Positions 18,061 through 27,612 are shown, counted from the stretch's first letter. The stretch: 64,000 nucleotides of DNA from Niallia endozanthoxylica (GCF_008710145.1 NZ_VYKL01000005.1:1-64000); one strand, 5' to 3'. Notes: generated by a model not told the origin, from the letters alone. Made by a program: numbers and translations.

Positions 18061-19503
18061 TTATCCCGCAGTCCCTCTCTTACCTACAGACGGGACTGCC
18101 AGACTGACAAGAATAAAGGTAATCAAGGAAAAAAGAATAGGCAATACAACGGTATGCATCCCAAGTGCACTTGGGTATAAACGGTCGAATAGAATATAGG
18201 AACTCATTCCGATAATCATGGACGAAATCGCACCATACTTATTCCCTTTCCCCCAATAGAGCCCTAAAACGATTGGCCAAATAAAGACAGATTCAAGTCC
18301 TCCAAATGAAAAAAGATTCAACCATACTAATAGATCAGGAGGATTCAAAGCAAACAAAATCACTGCTGCTCCAATTAACGTTGTTACCCAAAAGCTTGTC
18401 TGTTTTATTTGCTTTTCAGTTGCATTTGGTTTAATAAAATTTAAATATATATCCTTCACAACCGTTGAACTGACAAGAATTAATAAAGAAGAAATGGTAG
18501 ACATAATGGCAGCCATCGGAGCTGAAAGGACAAAACCTGCCAAAACGGGTGACAATACCTCTAATGTAAGCATCGGCATGACCTTATCCCCAATCTCAAT
18601 CCCAGGAAGAATTCCGCGGGCTAGTACACCGATTAAGTGCATGCCAAACATAATTGTTCCAATAACAGCAGTACCAATGATGATTGCTCGGTGCATTGAC
18701 TTGGAGTCTTTGTAAGACATTGCTCTAACTGCCATCTGTGGAAGTCCAATAACCCCCACACCAACCAAAATCCAAAAAGTAGACACATAAAGAGAGGTTA
18801 ATTGACGATTTGCTCCATACGGCGAGATAAAATTAGGATTTTCGGCCGTTAATTTTGACATAATTGATTGCAGACCACCGCCAGCCATAATGGTTGCTAT
18901 CAGTAATACAATGGTCCCGATTAACATGACAATTCCTTGTGCCGTATCGGTTAAAACAACCGCCCTAAATCCACCGATTAAGACATACACTAACACGGTG
19001 ACAGCAAAGATTAATAAAGACGTTTGATACGATAATCCGGTTAAAGATTCAATTAATCTTCCTCCGCCTACCCATTGTGCAATCATCGATGAGAAAAGAA
19101 AAATAATAATGCTTAAGGCAGAGATAAGAACAATGATATTGCTTTTATAGCGATCTTTTAGAAAATCAATGATCGTTATGTAATTATTTTTTCTTGCGAT
19201 AATGGCAAATTTTTTCCCCAAAACCATTAAGACAAAGTAGCCGGTAGGGAGTTGGGCCATGGATAGCAGTACCCAGCCTAAACCAGTTGTATACGCTACA
19301 CCAGGACCGCCAATAAAGCTGCTTGCACTTCCATATGTAGCAATCAGCGTCATAGCCAGTACAAAGCCTCCTAGCTCTCTGCCTCCAAGAAAATATTCTT
19401 GAAGAAAATTATTAGATGTTTTTACATATCGATTAGCCCAAACGCCAATCAGGAAATAAAAAATGAGAAAAAGGAGTAATGGGACAATAACAGCCATGTT
19501 CAT
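18061..19503 (-). CDS. panF: Sodium/pantothenate symporter PanF
   Basis: A 480-residue sodium:solute symporter (SSS) family protein with about 12-13 membrane helices. It begins NMAVIVPLLLFLIFYFLIGVWANRYV and carries LGGRELGGFVLAMTLIATYGSASSFIGGPG, typical of PanF. It would import pantothenate with sodium for coenzyme A synthesis. It follows a YhdT-like gene with a 4-base ATGA overlap, the conserved yhdT-panF pair of many bacteria, which strengthens the assignment. GAGGGG stands eight bases upstream of the ATG. Confidence 0.87.
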   Translation of the reverse strand: MNMAVIVPLLLFLIFYFLIGVWANRYVKTSNNFLQEYFLGGRELGGFVLAMTLIATYGSASSFIGGPGVAYTTGLGWVLLSMAQLPTGYFVLMVLGKKFAIIARKNNYITIIDFLKDRYKSNIIVLISALSIIIFLFSSMIAQWVGGGRLIESLTGLSYQTSLLIFAVTVLVYVLIGGFRAVVLTDTAQGIVMLIGTIVLLIATIMAGGGLQSIMSKLTAENPNFISPYGANRQLTSLYVSTFWILVGVGVIGLPQMAVRAMSYKDSKSMHRAIIIGTAVIGTIMFGMHLIGVLARGILPGIEIGDKVMPMLTLEVLSPVLAGFVLSAPMAAIMSTISSLLILVSSTVVKDIYLNFIKPNATEKQIKQTSFWVTTLIGAAVILFALNPPDLLVWLNLFSFGGLESVFIWPIVLGLYWGKGNKYGAISSMIIGMSSYILFDRLYPSALGMHTVVLPILFSLITFILVSLAVPSVGKRGTAG

Positions 19504-19766
19504 TTTCTGTTCCCCTCTTCCTCTTCAAACGGAACCTCTTTAAAAATAAATGTAATACACAAGTAAACAAGGATTATCATAATAATTGTGCCAACTACAC
19601 AGCTATAAAAAAACCATGCCGGCAGCCCCATAATATATTGATATTTTTGAGGATCACCTGAACCTAATCCATAAGCAAAGCCATACCACCAAAGGAAATT
19701 AAAAATGACTAGTATAACACCAATAATCGCTTCCTTATGAGCAATCTCATACCTTTTATCCTTCAA
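19500..19766 (-). CDS. yhdT: YhdT family membrane protein (DUF997)
   Basis: An 88-residue protein with two membrane helices (AIIGVILVIFNFLWWYGFAYGLG and WFFYSCVVGTIIMIILVYLCITFIF) and an acidic tail, matching DUF997/YhdT. It is nearly always paired with panF and may be an accessory subunit; its exact role is unproven. The start is taken at TTG 19766, five bases after GGGGTGG; an ATG at 19817 would add 17 non-hydrophobic residues and lacks a clear ribosome-binding site. It overlaps panF by four bases. Confidence 0.78.
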   Translation of the reverse strand: MKDKRYEIAHKEAIIGVILVIFNFLWWYGFAYGLGSGDPQKYQYIMGLPAWFFYSCVVGTIIMIILVYLCITFIFKEVPFEEEEGNRK

Positions 19767-19844
19767 AATAACCACCCCGCTTTTACAGATTAGGTTACCC
19801 GAAAAGACCATTTGCAATCATTCTTTACACAAGTTATTGCAGAT

Positions 19845-19878
19845 AAAAAAGCTCCGGACAGATATGACTGTCGGAGCT
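19845..19878 (-). terminator. Intrinsic terminator after the M15 peptidase gene
   Basis: AGCTCCGGACA pairs with TGTCGGAGCT (one mismatch) around an eight-base loop. On the minus strand a run of Ts follows. It starts a few bases after the peptidase stop codon. Confidence 0.78.
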
Positions 19879-19882
19879 CTTG

Positions 19883-20455
19883 TCAGCTGTCGGCTGACGG
19901 CTGTTCTTCCGGCCTTTCTCCTCTTTGCAGCGCAGCTATCGAAAGACCGAAATCCATTTGCAAATGAGGATAATCTTTAAAACGCACCCAATCTCCTCCC
20001 CATTCAAAACCGAGACCTTTGGCAAGTGAAACGACTTCTGTCCAATCAGAGATACTGTTTCCATTTCCATCATACGTCATATCCCAAATGACCTCTCCTG
20101 ATGGGATCTTTATTGCAAAATCAACAGCAAGGCCAAAATTATGATAAGACTCTCCTCCCCTTGCATATGTGACAATTGTACCTTCTGTTGCACGACCTTT
20201 TTCATATAATTTATCCTGATCTTCTGCACTGCGAAAACCATCAGTTATAACAATAGATATTCCCTTTTCTGCTGAATGCTGTATCAATTGATTGGTCTTT
20301 TCTTCAACAATTGGGTGAAGACCATCCGGCATCGGAGCATTCGGATTTATTTCTGAGTCCTTATCCGGCAGCATCAAATATTGAACATATAAAACGACAG
20401 CCATAAATACAAGAACGAATATACTCATTGAACTACCTAGCCATTTCTTTTTCAA
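19883..20455 (-). CDS. M15 family peptidoglycan peptidase (CwlK/VanY-like)
   Basis: A 190-residue protein with an N-terminal membrane anchor (about 8-28) and an extracellular M15B/C peptidase domain. The zinc ligands can be read as H105 and D112 in ESYHNFGLAVDFAI and H164 in DYPHLQMDF. The fold and motifs match CwlK (L-Ala-D-Glu endopeptidase) and VanY-type carboxypeptidases, which cut peptidoglycan stem peptides. The start is TTG 20455 with GGAAAGG upstream. It is monocistronic with its own terminator. Confidence 0.82.
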   Translation of the reverse strand: MKKKWLGSSMSIFVLVFMAVVLYVQYLMLPDKDSEINPNAPMPDGLHPIVEEKTNQLIQHSAEKGISIVITDGFRSAEDQDKLYEKGRATEGTIVTYARGGESYHNFGLAVDFAIKIPSGEVIWDMTYDGNGNSISDWTEVVSLAKGLGFEWGGDWVRFKDYPHLQMDFGLSIAALQRGERPEEQPSADS

Positions 20456-20559
20456 AACTTTTATCCTTTCCTCATTGACTTATTACTATTATAAACGAAA
20501 ACAATAAAATAATAGTTTCATATGAGTTAAAGGTAATAATTGAATAAAAGGAACTAAAA

Positions 20560-20612
20560 TTTACTGCATTAAAGCGGCGGGGGACAGTCCCCCGCCGCTT
20601 TAATGCAGTAAA
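20560..20612. repeat. 25-bp perfect palindrome with a 3-base loop
   Basis: The 25-base arms (20560-20584 and 20588-20612) are exactly complementary around the loop CAG. The inner part is GC-rich (GGCGGGGGA / TCCCCCGCC), the outer part AT-rich (TTTACTGCATTAAAG). It lies between the minus-strand peptidase gene and the plus-strand germination operon, about 65 bases upstream of the latter. The right arm also supplies the -35 of a sigma-G-like promoter. Confidence 0.9.
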
Positions 20613-20630
20613 CCATTTTCTTACATAATA
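20601..20630 (+). promoter_or_regulatory. Sigma-G-like promoter of the ger operon
   Basis: CATAATA (20624-20630) fits the forespore -10 CATNHTA perfectly. It is preceded after 18 bases by TAATG (20601-20605), four of five matches to GHATR. Germinant-receptor operons are normally transcribed by sigma G in the forespore. The -35 lies inside the right arm of the palindrome. Confidence 0.5.
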
Positions 20631-20678
20631 ATTCACTATGTATGAAATACTACTAAAAAAATGTTCGAGGAATTTACG

Positions 20679-22217
20679 ATGAAAAAGAATGTACTAAACA
20701 CTTTATTTAAGACACGTAAAAACCCAGAATCTAAGGATAAGTCAAATGCAGACGTAGCTGAATTAAAAAAACAAGCAATCAGTGTTGATTACGAGCAAAA
20801 CTTATCAACATTTAAGACCCTTTATAGTGTCCCTGATAATATGGATGTGAAAGTACGGGAGTTTACCATTCTTTCCACTAATCAGCGTGCCTTTATTATC
20901 TTTATTAGTTCCATTTCAGATGCAAGGGTCATTCAAGAAGATATAACAGAAAAATTAATTAGAAGCAACATCCCGAACAAAGAAATTCCCGATCTCTGCA
21001 CTGCGCCTTTCTTTACAACAGAGACTACCATCGAGAAAATTCTTGATTCAATAAATGGAGGAAATACAGCTCTTTTCGTAGATGGTGATGAACAATGTTA
21101 TTTATTTGATACACCGAACATTCAAGGAAGGGCCATTGGCAAACCTGACACTGAAGTCATTGTCAAAGGGCCCAAAGAATCTTTTAACGAAAAAGTCATC
21201 ACAAACATTTCCTTAATCCGAAAAAAGTTAAAAAATGAAAACCTGATCATAGAGACGATGATAATTGCAAAACGATCGAAAAATAACGTATACCTTGTTT
21301 ATCAAAAGGATCTTGTCAATGGAGAATTACTCCAAAACGTGAAAGACAAATTACATTCCCTTGATGTCGAATCAATCGTGGATTTAAGTATACTTGAGCA
21401 ATATATAGAGGAACGGCCACGCTCGTTATATCCAACCATTTTATATAGCGAGCGGCCTGACCGGGCTGCTTCATTCATTGAAGAAGGCCATATTATCCTA
21501 TTAATGGAAAATTCGCCCAGCAGCCTGATTCTTCCAACTACTTTTTGGGCATTAATCCATTCACCGGAAGATCATTATTTGCGTACACCATATGGAAATT
21601 TCATCAGGATATTACGGTTTCTTGCCCTGTTCATCGCCATGTTTACATCTTCCTTTTATGTTGCTGTAACAAACTTTCACGTTGGAATGCTCCCGCCTGA
21701 TTTATTAATGGCGATTGCTGGAACAAGGGAACGTGTCCCCTTCCCTGCCCTGTTTGAAGTGATTATGATGGAAATAGCCTTTGAACTGATTCGGGAAGCG
21801 GGACTACGCGTGCCATCCCCAATTGGACCAACGATTGGGATTGTCGGTGCGTTAATTTTGGGACAGGCAGCCGTACAAGCAAATATTATTAGTCCGATTG
21901 TCATTATCGTCATCGCCTTGAGCGGTTTAAGTTCTTTTATCATCAGTGATACAAGCATGAATTTTGCCATCCGGATAACCCGTTTTCTGTTTATTTTTTC
22001 AGCCGGGTTTATCGGCATCTATGGAGTCTCAGCTTTATTTATTGTCGGGCTTTTTTACTTAGTATCATTGAAATCATTTGGCATACCGTACTTTGCACCT
22101 ATGACACCAAGCTTTGTCTCATCAAAGGACTTAATTATTCGCCATATCCCAATGAAAGAAAGATTCCGTCCTGGCTATTTAAAACCAAAGGATATGGGCA
22201 AAAAAGGAAAGGGATAA
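20679..22217 (+). CDS. Spore germination protein, GerA-type A subunit
   Basis: A 512-residue A subunit of a nutrient germinant receptor in the spore inner membrane. The N-terminal ~230 residues are soluble. The C-terminal half has several membrane helices with conserved family stretches: YSERPDRAASFIEEGHI, PSSLILPTTFWALIHSPEDHYLRTPYGNFIRILRF, and REAGLRVPSPIGPTIGIVGALILGQAAVQA. I start at ATG 20679, eight bases after GAGG; ATG 20661 is an alternative. It is the first gene of an A-B-C-D operon. Which nutrient it senses cannot be read from sequence. Confidence 0.92.
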   Translation: MKKNVLNTLFKTRKNPESKDKSNADVAELKKQAISVDYEQNLSTFKTLYSVPDNMDVKVREFTILSTNQRAFIIFISSISDARVIQEDITEKLIRSNIPNKEIPDLCTAPFFTTETTIEKILDSINGGNTALFVDGDEQCYLFDTPNIQGRAIGKPDTEVIVKGPKESFNEKVITNISLIRKKLKNENLIIETMIIAKRSKNNVYLVYQKDLVNGELLQNVKDKLHSLDVESIVDLSILEQYIEERPRSLYPTILYSERPDRAASFIEEGHIILLMENSPSSLILPTTFWALIHSPEDHYLRTPYGNFIRILRFLALFIAMFTSSFYVAVTNFHVGMLPPDLLMAIAGTRERVPFPALFEVIMMEIAFELIREAGLRVPSPIGPTIGIVGALILGQAAVQANIISPIVIIVIALSGLSSFIISDTSMNFAIRITRFLFIFSAGFIGIYGVSALFIVGLFYLVSLKSFGIPYFAPMTPSFVSSKDLIIRHIPMKERFRPGYLKPKDMGKKGKG

Positions 22218-22223
22218 ATCCAT

Positions 22224-23333
22224 ATGAAGCAGCAACAGGGAAAACTAGGAATCCGTGAATATACCTCTATCGCGGTTTTAATGGTCGGTACAAAGGCAAC
22301 TGAAAATACTCCTGCCGCATTATACAATGCTGTTCAAAGTGCAGCATGGATGATCCCACTCATCTCAGCAGGACTCTTTCTTATTCCGCTGTTCCTATTA
22401 TTAAAAACATTCTCTTTGTTTCAAGGAAAAGACCTGTTTGCCATCGTTCAGCGATTACTGGGTAAATATATCGGATTTTTTGTTCTTCTATCTATATTTA
22501 TCATCAGTTCATTTGCATTTTCATTTGATTCGAGAATGGCTTCAGACATCATTCATTCATTCTATTTTCGAACGACACCACTGGTAGTCTTATATGCTAT
22601 TTTCATATTTGTTTGTGTCTATGGGGCGAAAAAGGGGATTCAGCATATTGGATCCATTTCCTATATTATGGTTTGGTATATCATTTTTTCGTTTGTACTT
22701 GCCATGATACTAAGCATCATGGATGGCAATATACAAGCCATCTACCCAATTTTGGGGTCCGGAATACAGGATATTACGAAATCAAGTATATCTGGAACAA
22801 CCCTTTTTGCGGACCTATTTATCCTAACAGCCATAATATCGAACATGTCATCTACTAAAGATTTTACAAAAGGAACATGGATTGCTTTTATTTTAAACAC
22901 CATTCATCTAAGCGCCGCAATTTTTATTTTTATTTTTCTGTTTGATCGGTCCTTAGCGGGACTTGGTTATCCATTTCATACAGCTATTCGTTATTTCTCA
23001 TTTGGAAAATTCCTTACTAATGTAGAAACGCTATTTCTTCCAATCTGGCTAATGGCCACTTTTATACGTTTTGCCGCTTTATTGTACATATGTACAAAGA
23101 TATTTGCTCATATCTTTCGCATTAAAGAGGCTGATTACTTGATTCCAGCACTAGCTACCATTTATTGGCTGACCGGTATGATTCCGGAAACACCTCTTGA
23201 CGTAGGTCTTTTATTCAAAGCTAAAGTTCGATTAATAGCCGGTCCGACATTTGCTGCCCTTTCCTTGCTATTATGGATAGTCGCTCTGTTAAAAGGAGAA
23301 TTCAATCATGCAACAAATAAAAAAGGTATGTAA
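22224..23333 (+). CDS. Spore germination protein, GerA-type B subunit
   Basis: A 369-residue integral membrane protein with about ten helices, of the APC superfamily (Spore_permease, PF03845). It is the subunit that binds the germinant in characterised receptors. It starts six bases after the A-subunit stop, with AAAGGGA upstream, and its 3' end overlaps the C-subunit gene by 26 bases, so the operon is translationally coupled. The motif GIREYTSIAVLMVGTKATENTP near the N-terminus is typical. Confidence 0.92.
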   Translation: MKQQQGKLGIREYTSIAVLMVGTKATENTPAALYNAVQSAAWMIPLISAGLFLIPLFLLLKTFSLFQGKDLFAIVQRLLGKYIGFFVLLSIFIISSFAFSFDSRMASDIIHSFYFRTTPLVVLYAIFIFVCVYGAKKGIQHIGSISYIMVWYIIFSFVLAMILSIMDGNIQAIYPILGSGIQDITKSSISGTTLFADLFILTAIISNMSSTKDFTKGTWIAFILNTIHLSAAIFIFIFLFDRSLAGLGYPFHTAIRYFSFGKFLTNVETLFLPIWLMATFIRFAALLYICTKIFAHIFRIKEADYLIPALATIYWLTGMIPETPLDVGLLFKAKVRLIAGPTFAALSLLLWIVALLKGEFNHATNKKGM

Positions 23334-24558
23334 ACTGTTGATTATTATAACCCTCATTCTTTCATTAACAGGCTGTTGGGACCGGGAGGAATTGGAAGAA
23401 AACGCATATGTCATTGGACTGGGGATTGACCGTTCAAAACGCAAAGGAAAAATTAAAGTAACCATGTTAATTGCCAATCCCGAAGTCGGAAGTGTACAAG
23501 GAGGCGGCGGTTCAACGGAGAAACCGCGAGAAATTATCTCCTTTGATGCCAATGACTTCATTGCCGCAAAAGCGACAGCCAATACCATCATCTCTCGTGA
23601 CATTAGCTATGAACTATTAAAAGTGATTATCGTTTCAGAGGAATTAGCGAAGGATCAAGATTTTCGCTCTGTCATATCTTCTACACTAAAAGACAAGGAA
23701 ATTCGTATGGATAGTTATTTAGCTGTATGTAAAGAAAAGGCATCCGAATATTTTCAGGAAAATCACCCAAAAATGGAAACAAGACCACATAAGTATTTTC
23801 AATTTATGATTGAAAATGGAATTAATAATGGGTTAATCCCTGATTCTACACTGTTTCGATATTTTTCGGCGGTAGATAGAGGAACAGACCTCTTTCTAGC
23901 CATGTATACAACTACAGAACGAGAAAAGAATCCCAAATTTCAGCAGGAGGATCAGTACACAGCAGGACAACTGAATGTATCAGGGGAATTTGATAACACA
24001 CAATTTTCCGGTTCAGCCGTCTTCAAAAACGGCGTCATGGTTGATCAATTGAATGGAGTGGAAACACGCATCATTAATATTCTTGACGATACAACTGATA
24101 TAAAAGATGTATTAGTCAATATACGAGATCCTTTTTCAGAAAGTCATAAACAACTAGCAGCCAAAGTGACGAAAACAAATAATAATAAAATCAAGATGAA
24201 TTTGAAAGGAATTAGACCAAAGATTGAGATAACAGTCCCACTGACCCTGGCAATCATGTCAAATCCATCCATGGTCAACTATGCAGAAGACCCAAAGAAG
24301 CAACAATTCTTGAAAGAATTTATAGTAAAAGATACAGCATCCCTATTTGAAATGGTTCAAGAAAAAACACAAACCGAACTAAAAGGATCCCCATACCCTT
24401 TATCTGTGTATGCAAGAAAATATTTTAAAACCTATCAGGAATTTGAACGGTTTAATTGGGTAAAGTCATATCCTAAAGCGGATGTTACCATAAAGACAGA
24501 TATTGAAATCGAGGACTATGGCGTTCAAAAAAAAGTGCTTAATAACCAGGAGGATTAA
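23308..24558 (+). CDS. Spore germination lipoprotein, GerA-type C subunit
   Basis: A 416-residue lipoprotein. A signal peptide (KKVCKLLIIITLILSLTGC) ends at a lipobox with C23, followed by the invariant GerC start WDREELEENAYVIGLGID. It sits on the outer face of the spore inner membrane and works with the A and B subunits; lipid attachment by Lgt is needed in B. subtilis. AAAGGAGA precedes the ATG inside the B gene. Confidence 0.93.
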   Translation: MQQIKKVCKLLIIITLILSLTGCWDREELEENAYVIGLGIDRSKRKGKIKVTMLIANPEVGSVQGGGGSTEKPREIISFDANDFIAAKATANTIISRDISYELLKVIIVSEELAKDQDFRSVISSTLKDKEIRMDSYLAVCKEKASEYFQENHPKMETRPHKYFQFMIENGINNGLIPDSTLFRYFSAVDRGTDLFLAMYTTTEREKNPKFQQEDQYTAGQLNVSGEFDNTQFSGSAVFKNGVMVDQLNGVETRIINILDDTTDIKDVLVNIRDPFSESHKQLAAKVTKTNNNKIKMNLKGIRPKIEITVPLTLAIMSNPSMVNYAEDPKKQQFLKEFIVKDTASLFEMVQEKTQTELKGSPYPLSVYARKYFKTYQEFERFNWVKSYPKADVTIKTDIEIEDYGVQKKVLNNQED

Positions 24559-24559
24559 T

Positions 24560-24718
24560 TTGAATCTCATCATTGCTACTATTTTACTTATCATAACACT
24601 CTATACCTTTGGCTTCGCCATCGCTTTGTGGAAGGAGAAGCAAAGATTTGGTGCCCTAGCCACCCTTTGTCTCTGTTTACTGATCATCGTACTCCCATTC
24701 TTTTCTATTTTTAAATAA
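24560..24718 (+). CDS. Small two-helix germination D-subunit-like protein
   Basis: A 52-residue protein made of two membrane helices (about 2-21 and 30-50) joined by the charged loop WKEKQRFG. I start at TTG 24560, preceded by AGGAGG and one base after the C-subunit stop; the ATG at 24503 lies within the C gene and has no ribosome-binding site. Several Bacillus receptor operons end in or contain such a small 2TM 'D' protein, which modulates receptor function. The assignment rests on position and topology. Confidence 0.7.
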   Translation: MNLIIATILLIITLYTFGFAIALWKEKQRFGALATLCLCLLIIVLPFFSIFK

Positions 24719-24763
24719 GACTTTTGTATTAACCTCGCTTAAATAATAAGGATATTTACCTAA

Positions 24764-24791
24764 TAAAAAAAAGAAAAACCCCCTAAGATAT
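24764..24791 (+). promoter_or_regulatory. Possible sigma-D promoter of the hemAT gene
   Basis: TAAA (24764-24767), a 16-base spacer and TAAGATAT (24784-24791), which shares the GATAT part of the sigma-D -10 GCCGATAT. Motility and chemotaxis genes including hemAT are sigma-D dependent in B. subtilis. The match is partial. Confidence 0.35.
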
Positions 24792-24834
24792 GATATGATT
24801 TATTCATAATATATTGCTAGGTGGTGGGAGTTAG

Positions 24835-26127
24835 ATGTTTTTTATTAAACAAAAGCAAACGAAACAGACATGGGATCTAGCAAAAGGAATCGGCAAAATA
24901 GAACTATCCGATGGAAACGATACCAAGAAACAGTTGGAAATGATTGGACTGACATCAAAAGATTTAGACGTCATCCATGCTTTGCAGCCATTTATCAAAG
25001 AAAAACTAGATATGATAGCCAATCAATATTATAGGGATCTCGAACAAGAACCTTCTTTATTAAAGATTATCCAGGATAACAGTACAACAGACCGTTTAAA
25101 AAGAACCCTTAAGCAGCATCTCCTTGAGATGTTTACAGGTACTATAAATGAGGAATTTATTGAAAAGCGGATACGGATTGCCCATATGCATGTTAAAATC
25201 GGGCTGCCGACTAAATGGTATATGGCAGCCTTTCAAAATCTGCTGCTTTCTATTATTACCATCATTGTTGAAAATCTCACCAATACAGATGACCGTCTTA
25301 TGGCCATTCAAGCAGCCACGAAAATAATAAATTTTGAACAACAGCTGGTATTGGAAGCTTACGAAGCAGAGGTTAACCGTAAGAATATAGAAGCAGAAGA
25401 AGAAAAAAGGTCCATTCGAGAATCTGTTGCAAATGCATCTATTAATCTAGCTGCTGTTTCTAAAGAAACAGATACTTCCTTTCAACATTTATGTACCCAA
25501 TCTAATGATATTGTTTCCATTGCTAATAAGGGTTCAGAGTTATCCGCTTTAGCAGAGGAACGAGCTCTGAAAGGAAAAGAACAGCTGCATAAACAAACGG
25601 TTCATTTATCTAATATTCATAAATCAGTTAACAATATCTCAAGTGATGTTCAAGTTCTATTAAATATTTCGAAACAAACACAGGAAATTGTTGAAATTGT
25701 TACAGGAATCGCGGACCAAACCAATTTACTATCACTAAACGCAGCCATTGAAGCAGCCAGAGCAGGAGAGCATGGCCGAGGTTTTTCTATCGTCGCTGAT
25801 GAGGTAAGAAAATTATCCGAAGAAACAAAGAAATCCGTTACAAATGTATCTTCCCTTACGTTAAATACAAATACTCAAATTGAAAAATTAAATCAATCAC
25901 TAGAAATGATCAAGACCGCTGTTAGCGAAGAAAATAATACCATGCAGGAAACCGAGTACTACTTCCAGCAAATATTAGTGGCCTTGGATGAAACCAAAAT
26001 TCAAAATCAAAAAATCGAGCAAGAGCTCCAATCATTTGTCAATCGAACAAATGATTTGGGCTCAGCCTTTAAGGAAGTTGCCGTTTCTGCGACTGATTTG
26101 ACAATGATTTCCCAAGATATGCATTAA
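24835..26127 (+). CDS. hemAT: HemAT-like globin-coupled aerotaxis transducer
   Basis: A 430-residue soluble methyl-accepting chemotaxis protein. Residues ~35-185 form a globin sensor with the proximal haem histidine aligned to H119 ([11 protein letters not shown]) and tyrosines Y66/Y67 in the distal region (NQYYRDLE). The C-terminal ~230 residues are the MCP signalling coiled coil, with the hairpin core [26 protein letters not shown]. It should sense oxygen and signal through CheW/CheA. Length and order of motifs match B. subtilis HemAT (432 residues). It has no membrane helices. Confidence 0.9.
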   Translation: MFFIKQKQTKQTWDLAKGIGKIELSDGNDTKKQLEMIGLTSKDLDVIHALQPFIKEKLDMIANQYYRDLEQEPSLLKIIQDNSTTDRLKRTLKQHLLEMFTGTINEEFIEKRIRIAHMHVKIGLPTKWYMAAFQNLLLSIITIIVENLTNTDDRLMAIQAATKIINFEQQLVLEAYEAEVNRKNIEAEEEKRSIRESVANASINLAAVSKETDTSFQHLCTQSNDIVSIANKGSELSALAEERALKGKEQLHKQTVHLSNIHKSVNNISSDVQVLLNISKQTQEIVEIVTGIADQTNLLSLNAAIEAARAGEHGRGFSIVADEVRKLSEETKKSVTNVSSLTLNTNTQIEKLNQSLEMIKTAVSEENNTMQETEYYFQQILVALDETKIQNQKIEQELQSFVNRTNDLGSAFKEVAVSATDLTMISQDMH

Positions 26128-26151
26128 AGTTTATTCTCCTTTTAAAACACT

Positions 26152-26200
26152 AGGCACCACAAATGGACATTTGCTCAGCACTTGTCCATTTATGGTGCCT
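26152..26200. repeat. Palindromic AGGCACC repeat, second copy
   Basis: AGGCACCACAAATGGACA and TGTCCATTTATGGTGCCT are inverted arms with one mismatch around a 13-base loop. It is a relative of 12861-12919: both pair outer GGCACC / GGTGCC arms with an inner GGACA / TGTCC pair. Located between convergent hemAT and the rRNA methyltransferase gene, it may act as a terminator for both. Confidence 0.7.
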
Positions 26201-26207
26201 TCAGTTA

Positions 26208-27401
26208 TTATTTAACCTTTTTTACAAATACAACTTTTAAATAGTTCCCCTCTTCATATTCTTTAATCGTTTTGAAATCATCTGGAAGAGTATATTCTTC
26301 CAAGATTTTGTATTTTTTGTTGCTATCGCGAAAGGCCTTATCAATAAAACCTTTGAATTTTTTCATATCAAAGGATGCGCTGTTGGTAGAGGCAACGATT
26401 ACCCCGTCATCTGCTGTTATGGAAATCGCCTGCTGCAATAATTTGGTGTAATCCTTTGCAGCGCTAAAGGTTACCTTTTTGGACCTTGCAAAACTTGGCG
26501 GGTCTAATATAACTAAATCAAATAGCAATTGCTTTTTGACAGCATACTTAAAATAATGAAACACATCTTCGACAACGATGTCTTGAGCCTCATAATCAAT
26601 TCCGTTAATACTGAACTGTTCAATGGTTTTACTTCGGCTTCGGTTGGCGAGGTCGACACTTGTAGTCTTTACCGCTCCGCCTAAAGCAGCGAAAACGGAA
26701 AAAGCTCCGGTGTAGGAAAAGGTATTTAATACATTCTTCCCTTTTGCATATTGATCCCGAATGGCTTTCCTTACTTCCCTCTGATCCAAAAATACACCGA
26801 CCATAGCGCCTTCATTTAAATAAACAGCAAAGTTCGCTCCATTCTCTTTTACAATAAGAGGAAACTGTCCCCGTTCCCCAGTAACAAAGTCATCCTCTTC
26901 GACGTACATACCATCTTCAGCAAAGCGCTTCTTCTGATAAATCCCTTTATATGGAACGAGATTCGTTAATGCTTCTATAATAGCCTCTTTAAACTGGTAA
27001 ATTCCAAGGCTGTACCAACTGATCACATAATATCCGTCATAATAATCAATGGTCAGCCCGCCAATTCCGTCTCCTTCGCCATTAAACACGCGAAAGGCCG
27101 TGGTTTCCTTATCTTGAAAAAAAGGCTTTCTATATTGGACTGCTTTCATAATTTTGTTATGAAAAAACTCATGATTAATCGGCTCATTTTCTTTTCTTGT
27201 CAGTATCCACCCAAAGCCTTTATTCTGCTTTCCATAGTAGCCTTTTCCAATAAATTGATTTTGTTCATCCACAAGCCTGATAATCATTCCCTCAGCTTCT
27301 AAATGGTCAGTACTTACGATGGCATCCTTCAAGACAATCGGATTTCCTTTTTTCATTTTTTGACTGTATTGCGCTTTAATTTTAACAACCGTTTCCGTCA
27401 C
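26208..27401 (-). CDS. Class I SAM-dependent rRNA methyltransferase (RlmI/YwbD family)
   Basis: A 397-residue cytosolic methyltransferase. An N-terminal PUA-like domain (about 1-80, with RLVDEQNQFIGKGYYGK) and a central RlmI-like beta domain are followed by a Rossmann domain with the SAM motif VLNTFSYTGAFSVFAALGGA and the catalytic-loop motif LDPPSFARSKK. The RlmI family modifies 23S rRNA; its B. subtilis member YwbD has been reported as a 23S rRNA m7G methyltransferase (RlmQ). The start is GTG 27401, with GAGGTG upstream. It is monocistronic. Confidence 0.85.
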   Translation of the reverse strand: MTETVVKIKAQYSQKMKKGNPIVLKDAIVSTDHLEAEGMIIRLVDEQNQFIGKGYYGKQNKGFGWILTRKENEPINHEFFHNKIMKAVQYRKPFFQDKETTAFRVFNGEGDGIGGLTIDYYDGYYVISWYSLGIYQFKEAIIEALTNLVPYKGIYQKKRFAEDGMYVEEDDFVTGERGQFPLIVKENGANFAVYLNEGAMVGVFLDQREVRKAIRDQYAKGKNVLNTFSYTGAFSVFAALGGAVKTTSVDLANRSRSKTIEQFSINGIDYEAQDIVVEDVFHYFKYAVKKQLLFDLVILDPPSFARSKKVTFSAAKDYTKLLQQAISITADDGVIVASTNSASFDMKKFKGFIDKAFRDSNKKYKILEEYTLPDDFKTIKEYEEGNYLKVVFVKKVK

Positions 27402-27435
27402 TATTACACCTCTTCAATCTCAACTGCTTCTTTAC

Positions 27436-27612
27436 AATCAAATTCGCCCGTCGAATTTGCGTCCGGATTTTTATCGAGCTCGATAAATTACCTTAAAAAA
27501 AATCGCAAGACTCGCCGGAGGCTTAACTTCATTCAGAGCACCTCTGAATCGGAGAGCTTTTTGCTTTCATCCTCACTTATAGAAGTAGCGGAATTCTGCT
27601 GAATGAAGTTAA
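27436..27612 (-). repeat. Dispersed ~180-bp structured repeat, copy A
   Basis: This stretch aligns along its whole length with 28938-29131 in the same orientation. Shared blocks in order are AATCAAATTCGCC, GTCGAATTTGCG, CCGGATTTTTATCGAG, CTCGATAAA, GCCGGAGGCTT, ACTTCATTCAG, TTTTTGC and TTCTGCTGAATGAAGTT. The element has internal palindromes (AAATTCG / CGAATTT; TTATCGAG / CTCGATAA; CTTCATTCAG / CTGAATGAAG). Copy A overlaps the 3' end of the CorC-like gene and encodes its last ~25 residues. Confidence 0.85.
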
